Shown: one piece after another, positions 56,600 through 64,000 of the stretch
Layout: each line of letters begins with the position of its first letter
How positions within the stretch are numbered: position 1 is the first letter of the stretch
From: Calliphora vicina
Taxonomy: Eukaryota > Arthropoda > Insecta > Diptera > Calliphoridae
Length of the DNA stretch: 64,000 nucleotides
NCBI RefSeq assembly: GCF_958450345.1
Contig: NC_088782.1
Location: 67,422,501-67,486,500 of the forward strand
Direction of reading: 5' to 3'
The notes under the pieces: model-generated
What the model was told of the DNA's origin: nothing
Database searches by the model: none
What the model saw: only the letters and a program-made list of their open reading frames with translations
Position numbers and translations under genes: made by a program

Positions 56600-56790
56600 T
56601 GGATTTCTGTAGCATGGAAAAGGAAACACTGTCATGACTCACTATTAGACTTCTTACGATTACATACTGGGCGCTGTTTAATTAACAAAATTGGCAAGAC
56701 GATGAAGAGGAAGAATCAGTAAACCTTCTATGTGACTGGCCGGCTACACAGGAGCTCACCAAGATATCGTGATACAGGCTAGTTTCTTGA
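56600..56790 (+). pseudogene. LINE C-terminal zinc-knuckle relic
   Basis: DDEEEESVNLLCDWPATQEL on the plus strand matches the LINE tail '..DEEET..HLLC.CPAL..' with Cys changed to Trp. The preceding LLDFLRLHTGRCLINKIG in another frame fits the 'TGHC.i..h...' segment upstream of it. Short and dead. Confidence 0.6.
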
Positions 56791-56929
56791 TCTGGACTGT
56801 CTCAAAAATGTGTCTTTGTGTAAATTTTTCAGAACTGACCATTTTTTCTCGCAGAAAACAACGAGATTTGCAAAATTATAGGGATTAGGAACGGCGATTT
56901 TTAGTATTCACATGAACAGACCAAATGAT

Positions 56930-57075
56930 ATTGTGCTGATTGATCTATCTGTCTGAGGGTTGCGGATTCGATTTCCCCAACGACTTGGGATGTAACTTCG
57001 GGGTTTGTGTACTAAAGGCCTCCGAGTGCACTCGCTAATTGCAAACGACCAATGTAAACTAACCATACCTAACCT
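56930..57075 (+). mobile_element. tRNA-derived SINE-like fragment
   Basis: The B-box-like 'gggttgcggattcgatttccc' at 56956 resembles the same position in the SINE at 38589 ('gggttgcgggtctgctccc'). The body 'cttgggatgtaacttcggggtttgtgtac' follows. The A box is decayed ('gattgatctatctg'). Confidence 0.45.
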
Positions 57076-58980
57076 TAATGTTCATAACTTTAACAAATGG
57101 ATGTCTATGGTGTATAAAGTTTTTCTAGACAAAAGTCGCAATTGTTACTTATTTAACAAGTGAAATCAACAAGTACTTAAAAATCATATTTTACAATAAT
57201 TTATTACCAAAGACAACCAAATATAAACAGAAAAACTGCGTTTAGAAACATTTAAACAGGGAGTGGAATTGTAATGTTCTTACAAACAGTTTATTTTATT
57301 TTCTTGATAGAAATTAGTTTCCTCCTATACTTCAAAAGGAACAAAAACACAACCTCAGAACCATGTACTGGTGGCTTGTTTTCTCTGTTTGCCATTATTA
57401 TTTTTTAGTCAAATGCAACAATTTTAATTAACTTAGACAACAAGACTTACAACAGCGAGGCCTACGCAAAACGCACACAGACTTTTAGGCAGACTTTATA
57501 ATTTTCATAAAAAAAAAAAATTGCAAAAGTTTTCGTACTTATACCATGGACGGGGTATTTATTCTTAATTGCTTTTAAGGGCTTAACTACTTGTTTAACA
57601 ACATTGTACAACTAATAGAGAAAAAAACACAAACGAAATAAAATAATTTTTAAATAAAAGGCGGAAATAAATAACAATTACTCGTTTAAGTTTGCACACA
57701 AAAGGCAACAAAAAAAATAACCCCAAGAAGCAACAATAGCAATGAGATTTGAATATGTAAAACCATCCTTTGACAAAAAAAACATATTTAAACTTTTCAA
57801 ATAAAAACACATTCACAATTCATTCATTCATTGGTTTTGTTAAAGAAAATACGTTGTAATAAACATCTACTTGGATGATTGTGGAAGATACAGCTGAGAC
57901 AATTTTTCGTACAGGAGCTGGAGGATTCACAAAATCTTCAATCAAGATAAGCGCCGTTTCTGAAAACTTAATGGCAAAAACAACAAAAACTAAATGTACT
58001 CTTTCGTATTCATGTAGGTACAAAGGATGGATACAACAATAAGTATGTTTATAGGTTTGTCCTTCTGTTCACTTAAGAAAAATCAGCTTCTTATTGGTAG
58101 TTTAAAGATTCATTTCATGTCTTTGAAAATGTACAAAACAAAAATATGTATAAATAAAAAAAGAAGCAGAAAAAGATAAACTATAAGATGCCACACATCA
58201 TGAAAACAGCTTTTAAGATGGTCTTGTCTTCAATTCAATACAATTCAATGCATTTGATTCAATACAAAAATCAACGTTATTTTGTTGTGTTAACAGGAGT
58301 TAAACTGGGAGTTAACTTCCTGTGGCATTAACTTTTGCTCTTAAAACAATACAACAATACCAGCAGCAGATTCATACATACATGCAACATACAAACATAC
58401 TCCTATACAGATTGTGTTGCATTTAAAGCGCCATGTTGTTATAGATGAATTTCAAGTCAAGTAATATTATGGTACTTTTTCTTCCTTTCAGCTACCCGTT
58501 TGTGTTTAAGGGATATAAATAAAAAACCAAAAGCTCCAATAACAACCAAAGAGAAACAAAAGACCACAGAAACAAAATAGTTTGAAATAATACAAAACTT
58601 AAAATGATAATCATTGTATATTTATAACTAACAATTCTAGGTATGGTTTTAAAGTTGTCGAGTTTAACTTACTTAACCAGAGATTTGCATATATGTGTGG
58701 CTCAGCCAAATGTCTGTCCAACTATTTAATAAGGATCACATCACTTCCGTATGCCTAATTGGTAATTTAAACATAAACTCCATAATCTTTCCATTTTGCG
58801 AGCCATCTGTGAAAAGTCAAATGACGTTATAACATTTGTTGTTAATATTCTCAAAAGTATTTGATATTGTTGAAAACATGAGTTGAGGATTGATATTTTA
58901 GTAAAATTAAATAATTTTATAAAATTTTGGGACTTCATTTGCCTTAAAAACTAAAAAAATTATAATATGGTGATTTTCCA
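57076..58980. other. Probably single-copy non-coding DNA
   Basis: No transposon motif is seen. Short minus ORFs at 57595-57816 and 57820-58023 lack domains; the second has somewhat balanced composition. This could be host intron or intergenic DNA. Confidence 0.4.
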
Positions 58981-59689
58981 CGAATAAAAATATAAAATAT
59001 GAACAAATCTAAACTTTTAACAGTTGAAGATATCATTACAATGTTTGGAACTAATATTGATTCAAATGTCCTTAAGTCAATGGCATTAGAATTTTTGACA
59101 TTTTTTATTTTCAAATACCGAAATTCCTAAAACCAGGAAAACGTGTTCCATGAACTGAGTTTTTTTTGAAAAGTGTGATAGTAAAAAAACTTAGTAAGTA
59201 TTTAAAAAACATATGGAGTTATACAAATATGGAGCTTTTTCGTGGATCGGTGCTTTGTCCCTTTAGAATTGTTTACTAAAACCGAAATTTTTTTAAAAAT
59301 TGTCCAAGTTTGGATAGGTCTGGGGGATGATATGTCCGCTTAAGTGAGCCAAATTTTTCTTTACACGCTTTTGCGTTAAGCTATCTTTCCGGATCATATA
59401 AAAATTCTATATATTCCCGAATAAAATTTTTTTCTACAAAAGAAAAAATATATCGTCCCCTTAATGAAACAATAATGTATAATTTTTTTGTGATTTCGAA
59501 ATAATTTAGTTTAAAATTTTTGTGTTAGTAGACATCTAGAACAAAAGTAATATTTCAATTGATCTTTTGACTCACTTTGTGGAAGTAGAATTTCACCAAA
59601 TTTTGACCACATATAGAATCAGTTATGTAGATTCTTATTATGTAGATTCTTATTATGCATGAAAACGTAAAAAATACGGCCCTTTTTAC
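58981..59689. other. Unassigned AT-rich DNA, possibly part of a decayed palindromic element
   Basis: Blocks such as 'ctttttcgtggatcgg' and 'attttccacgaataaaa' (58975, 59238) are partly complementary. A 15-bp unit 'tatgtagattcttat' is duplicated at 59625-59655. No gene. Confidence 0.3.
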
Positions 59690-60120
59690 AAGTTCCAACT
59701 TTGGATGCGTATAACTTTTTATAGGGAAGAGATAACTGTTTTTTTATTTTATTTAGAATTTCATCTCCAATATAGCTGATATTTTAGAAATAAATTTCGA
59801 ACCTCCGTAGGCCCGCCATATCTAGAAACCCAAAAAAACAGCAAAAATCTACTATTTTTTGAATTTTTATATTGAAACCCGTCTATGTTATTGCTGTTAT
59901 TGCTAATTTAGTTGTCTAACTAACTAATAAAAAAATTCGAGTCCATTCGATTCAAAACTACGCCATTTATTTTTAAAAAATCGGACCAAGGTATAGCAAA
60001 ATTGTTAAATTTTAATTTTCAAATGCCTATAGCTCGGAAACTTCAAGAGATAAATAGCACACGCAAGCATATTTTTCAAGACCTAGCCGAGCGCTTTCCA
60101 AAAATATAAAAGCTATTTCA
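59690..60120. repeat. Arm fragment related to Transib-like element 1
   Basis: 'aaacagcaaaaat.tactattttttgaat', 'atttagttgtctaactaa', 'accaaggtatagcaa', 'aattttcaaatgc.tata' and 'gagataaatagcaca.gcaagcat...cgagcgctttcc' match the right arm of the 42894-44551 element (44010-44340) in the same orientation. Only this one arm is preserved; neither CACAGTG end was found. Confidence 0.75.
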
Positions 60121-60654
60121 ATTAAGCATTCTTTAGAGACTTTTCTTTAGATGATTCTTACAATTGCGATTTGCAAAACTGTACTAACGTATTTTGAATT
60201 GGCTTATTATCATGGATTTAAGGATATTGTCCTTATCTTGATTGTATCTCGACGTATATTTTCGACTGACTGGGATAGGAAATCCAGACCCTTAAGAAAA
60301 TCTAATGTTAAAATGACAACACATTTACATACTTCACCAGCTTACATTTTCAGAGAATTAAATGTATATTTGTGCAAGATGATTTATTCTGTATGTGACA
60401 CCCTCTCACAATTACCAACTATTATCATTTCCTACACCCTCAATTGTCAAATATTCTCTCTGGAGTAATGGAATGTGTTCTCAGGCAATTGGCTTCAGGC
60501 TGTGTCTTTAATGTTCTCAAGAAGAAGAATACATAAATTCAGGGTTCCTAAGATTTGGAGAACATCTAATACTGTCAAGGGAAGCTAAATTGCTATGTGT
60601 AAAGTCAAATGAACTTCTAATCATATGGGCTGTTGACTCCATGAAACAAAATAT

Positions 60655-61390
60655 GTGGTCTTGGCGTCTTCTGTAACGAACTTGAGGTAGGCATCTCGTA
60701 TCGTCTTCCGAATGAGTGTAGTATTTTCCAGGCGGAAATTTTTGCAATCATGGTAGCTTATACATGGTCTACATGATTATAATACCCGAGGCAATATATG
60801 TATTTATGTTGACAGTCAGGCGGCACTTCTTTCACTGAATGCCTACACAACTTTATATTCAGTAGTCAGGCAATGTAGGAATTCTCTGTCAAGGCTAGGT
60901 CGTCTATCTGACATTACTTTGGTTTGGGTACCTGCGCACAGGGACCACTACGGTAACAAACAGGCAGACGAACTCTCCAGATCTCAGTAGCAATTCCACT
61001 GGAGTCTATTAAAGCTATTATCTTCAGACACTTTCTTACAAAGGCTGATAATAGATAACATAATTTAGACACATGCTTTTAACGAAAAACGTACTATGCA
61101 ACTGATAACCCGGAATAGAAGGGATATATCAAGATTGCTGGCAGTATTAACTGGACACTGGACGTTAGCCAAGCATGCGAATCGTCGGGACTTCCTTTTA
61201 ACTACCATTGTCGTAGCTGTAAGGTTAGGGAAAAAGAATAAACTATTTTCCAACTTCTCTACGAATGCCCAGCCCTCAGTGTCAAGAGACATAAATTCAT
61301 GGGCCACTATATATTGACCAACCTTGGGGAGGTAGTCGGGTCTAAACTCAATGATCTATTGAGATATATCATAGCCACAGGTTGGGTCAA
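60655..61390 (+). pseudogene. LINE RNase H domain and C-terminal zinc-knuckle relic
   Basis: Plus-strand text: GVFCNELEVGISYRLPNECSIFQAEIFAIMVAYTW (second RNase H acidic residue, Glu in QAE). ICIYVDSQAALLSLNAYTTL has the third Asp in DSQAAL. VWVPAHRDHYGNKQADELSR has the His block and last Asp. Then YHCRSCKVREKE and YECPALSVKRHKFMGHYILTNLGEVVGSKLNDLLRYIIATGW form the Cys-rich tail. The first catalytic 'TDGS' is lost. Order and wording match I/R1/LOA-type LINEs whose ORF2 ends in RNase H. There are several frameshifts and stops; the RT upstream is not present. The short minus ORFs over this region are shadows. Confidence 0.85.
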
Positions 61391-61519
61391 GCAAGCTCGA
61401 CTTTTTGTGCACATTTTAAACGACATTACATCTGACGAGTGGTGTGGTCTTATCAAAACGGGGTCGCTTCGAAACTACTTGATTTGTCGCACGTAGTGAA
61501 CTACCATGTAAAACAACCA

Positions 61520-61590
61520 ACCATACTTTATGGGGTGGTAAATGAAAAATGTGGAAATTACAAACGGAATGATATAATTACATGGGCAAA
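61520..61590 (+). mobile_element. mini-me-like 3' fragment (copy I)
   Basis: 'atactttatggggtggtaaatgaaaaatgtggaaattacaaacggaatga' matches the sequence after the core in copy F (56370-56425). Only about 70 bp remains. Confidence 0.65.
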
Positions 61591-63515
61591 CGCTTTTCTT
61601 TTAAAATCTATGAAACCGAATTTCATTGTTCATTATTTCTTAAGGAGGTATTTAATGTATTAGTTGTAGATTCCTAAAGTTGAAAAATATTAAAAAAAAG
61701 ATTGAACCAATAAGATTTTTTTCGTTTTTTTACACCTGAATGGTATAAAAATGGAATATGAGTGTACTATGACAAGTTGAGGATTAGATACTGTTTAGTA
61801 CCAGCAAAGGTGGAACTTCCTAGACGTTTAAAAAGACTTAAGCTCTGTTTAAAGTTAAACGATGAAATAAATCCCAAATACATATTTCTACAGTTGGAAA
61901 TATATGGTTTGCACTAAAAAACTGTCCCCTGGACATCTAAACAAACAACTCCCTTAAAGATACATATTTCAACATACATTCAATCATGCATATATGTAGA
62001 TATGTATGTAGAAATAATCCAAACATATATACATGCAATACAATTGCACTGAAACGAACAGAGGTATGTCGTTATTGCTCCTTGATTGTCATTGTGCGAT
62101 TGTTATCGCTGTTTAAATTGCACACGTCAACAACAAACTGTCAAGCAACATTATGTTTCGTTGAACGTAGTAAAAAAAAACCACATGAAAACCAAAATAC
62201 GGGTATGAAGTGAAAAACATTTTTGAGCACAAGAAAAAACTTCAAGTAAAATAAAAAAAAAGTTTTAAACATTTCCTTTCGATTCAATGGAAAAAAGGGA
62301 ACATTCTTTCACCTTTATTATATCCTCCCATACCCTTGTGCCCAGCGTTTAAATACATTATGCCCCCTTTGAGACTCCTCAAACGCTCAACTGAAGAAAA
62401 ACGCCACAACAATGGCATCTACTTCTTTGACTGAGTTTTTTTTTTGTTCCTTCTGATTGTTTTTAGTTGCATTATTTTTCAAAATTTAGTTTTTATGTAT
62501 TTATTCAATTTTTTGTCTGTTGTTGTTGCAATTACTACTACTGATGTCTTGGTTGTTGTTATAATATCCCTACGATGCCAAACTGCTGATGTCGTCGCTG
62601 CTGTTGTTGGCGTTGTCATGCATTCATGCATGCATTTGCAATATAGAGGGCGCCATCATTGTTTAGGTTTATTGGACTGGGGTATAGTTTGGATGTGACT
62701 GTATGGACGAGGATTCAATATAATTTCATATGATTATCATTGTATTGTTGTACTCGTACTTACTGGCATACGAAGTATTGCAATCATACTTTTTCTTCTA
62801 CTGTGGCAATGTTTTTTTGTTTTTTTGGTTGAAACAATAGTGCTGCAACACCACTTCTACCATGGGCTCTATATACATAACTATAGACATCCATTTAAGT
62901 ACAGAGAGTTTGTGTGCTTGACTCCTCACATGTTGTCAATCAATTGCAGCGCCATTGTTTCTTCTGTTTGCTTTTTGTTTTTGTTATTTCTTTCCCCATT
63001 TGAGTTGATGACACGATGGCGCGACGTTTTTTGCGGCATTTACGTTGTTGTTTTATCTGAATTGTTGTTCGCTACTGTTTTACTCCTTGTGTATAATATT
63101 TCCTTTCCGTCTTGGTTGTTGTATGTACCTACATATGTGGTGGCGCTGATTTTTCAAAAGTATCGGCCATTATTAAATTAAAGTTCGTGTTGCATTTTTA
63201 ACATGTTTCCGTTGGAGTTTGATCTCTAGTTAATCTTCATTTCAAAAGAATTTTAATATTGTATGCAGCTTTTTTACTTCATTCTTTCGTTTGCTGTTTT
63301 TTTTGGTTTGTTTGTTTGTGAATTTTGAGAACGGAAATGAAACAAAAAAATATATGAAGAACTAACGTTTAAAATGTGTTTAATATTATTTAAACCAATA
63401 ATCTAAGTATAATTCAACAGTTTTAGGTTTTTGTGATTTTTATTTGGATCCTTAACGATGCTTTACAATGTTTCATAGTTGCCATCAAAGTGAACATTAA
63501 TAAATTCAATAAGAT
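61591..63515. other. Probably single-copy non-coding DNA
   Basis: GTTGTT-rich tracts (62519-62610) and T-rich runs occur. ORFs at 62444-62698 and 62825-63181 (plus) are rich in hydrophobic residues because of GTT/TTG/TTT sequence and show no domain. No transposon signature seen. Confidence 0.4.
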
Positions 63516-63519
63516 GCCA

Positions 63520-63720
63520 TTATTTATTCAACATAAGCCAGAATTTTCCATAAGTCTCTAAATCGTTTCTGGATGATTCAAATAGCTTCGATCTGTAACG
63601 ACTTCCAACAAATAACTCTATCGGTGTTAAATGACTGATTCGATGCTGTCGATTGATATAAATAAGATGCCTGTTAACACTTTTACCTTCCCTTAGTGCC
63701 ACAAATTTCTTTTGCATTAT
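63520..63720 (-). pseudogene. Possible LTR-retrotransposon integrase fragment
   Basis: The 65-codon frame reads NRHLIYINRQHRISHLTPIELFVGSRYRSK. 'YN...H......TP.EL..G' is the segment following the catalytic Glu in gypsy-type integrases. Only this block resembles it; the DDE residues and neighbouring zinc finger are absent, and upstream sequence to 64000 shows nothing further. It may be chance. Confidence 0.3.
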
Positions 63721-64000
63721 TAATTTATAATAGTCTGCCAGAAAATGGATGAATCTTAGACAATAAACAGTCGATATAATCTACAAGTGAAAACACATTA
63801 TCCAGGCTGTCAGAAACTCGGCTCTCAATCTAAGAAATATTCAAATAAAGAGGTAGATGATGATGGTATCATTCCGGAGGGCTTTCTGGAAAATATTAAT
63901 ACATTACAGGGAAAAAGTATGCAGGTTTGTCTTAAATCTCATCAAACTGGTCAGTCTACATAACTAAAGGAGGCAAAACATCCTTCTCCTTCTTTCTAAA
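63721..64000. other. Unassigned DNA to window end
   Basis: No recognisable feature in either strand. Confidence 0.3.

Noticed and set aside
57820..58023. 67-codon minus ORF with reasonable composition
   Set aside because: No motif, no splice context that I trust, and no repeat in the window; insufficient to call an exon.

Overview
This is an AT-rich stretch of animal nuclear DNA, almost certainly from a fly. Brachyceran, probably calyptrate, is my inference. It rests on insect-type Jockey, CR1/L2-like, RTE-like and RNase-H LINEs, mariner, Tc1, Helitron and hAT relics, opa-type CAA/CAG runs, and a dispersed repeat with (GGAC)n/(GACA)n cores that resembles the mini-me/DINE-1 repeats of flies. 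There is no operon, no rRNA or ordinary tRNA gene and no convincing multi-exon host gene. The window looks like intron or intergenic DNA built from layered transposon insertions. The only non-transposon coding candidate is a small Gln/His-rich exon-like ORF at 45660-45881 (minus).

Layout. 1-3500: an hAT-like fragment and a mariner-type relic, then featureless AT-rich DNA. 3710-6281: a 2.6-kb hairpin element with arms of roughly 1-1.5 kb and an internal ~180-bp tandem array. 7.3-8.6 kb: a small hairpin and a 230-bp direct duplication. 9.6-20 kb: mini-me-like repeats A and B, a mariner transposase pseudogene, Helitron-like units and an RTE-like LINE end. 20975-22927: a 5'-truncated Jockey LINE with a perfect 11-bp target-site duplication (TSD). 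23.96-27.71 kb: an RTE-like pseudogene split by two hAT-like elements with perfect 8-bp TSDs, one of which carries further insertions. 27.87-30.12 kb: a young CR1/L2-like LINE with a 684-codon uninterrupted ORF. 31.5-36.7 kb: LINE relics and a palindromic CACTA-like element holding a TIR element, which in turn holds a mini-me-like copy; then another hAT-like copy with an internal MITE. 39.3-42.5 kb: Tc1, Helitron helicase and a pogo-like MITE. 42.65-44.8 kb: a Jockey relic split by a long-inverted-repeat element. 45.2-50.7 kb: a tRNA-derived SINE, the exon candidate, a Helitron-like 5' end, a mini-me copy, an unknown TE-like ORF and a palindromic CACTA-like element. 51.5-56.8 kb: LINE relics split by elements with CACAG-type ends. 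59.7-61.4 kb: an arm fragment and an RNase H LINE relic. 62-64 kb: mostly single-copy-looking DNA with a possible integrase scrap.

The most unusual theme is a group of non-autonomous elements with long inverted arms, termini starting CACAGTG or CACAGAG, and 5-bp TSDs (CTGTG, CCGCG, CAATG). This is the signature expected of the Transib superfamily, relatives of RAG1, and CACAGTG equals the V(D)J signal heptamer. Two of the three lie inside LINE reading frames whose uninterrupted sequence is recognisable across the insertion point, so their boundaries are well supported. All family calls come from reading motifs by eye; no database search was possible.
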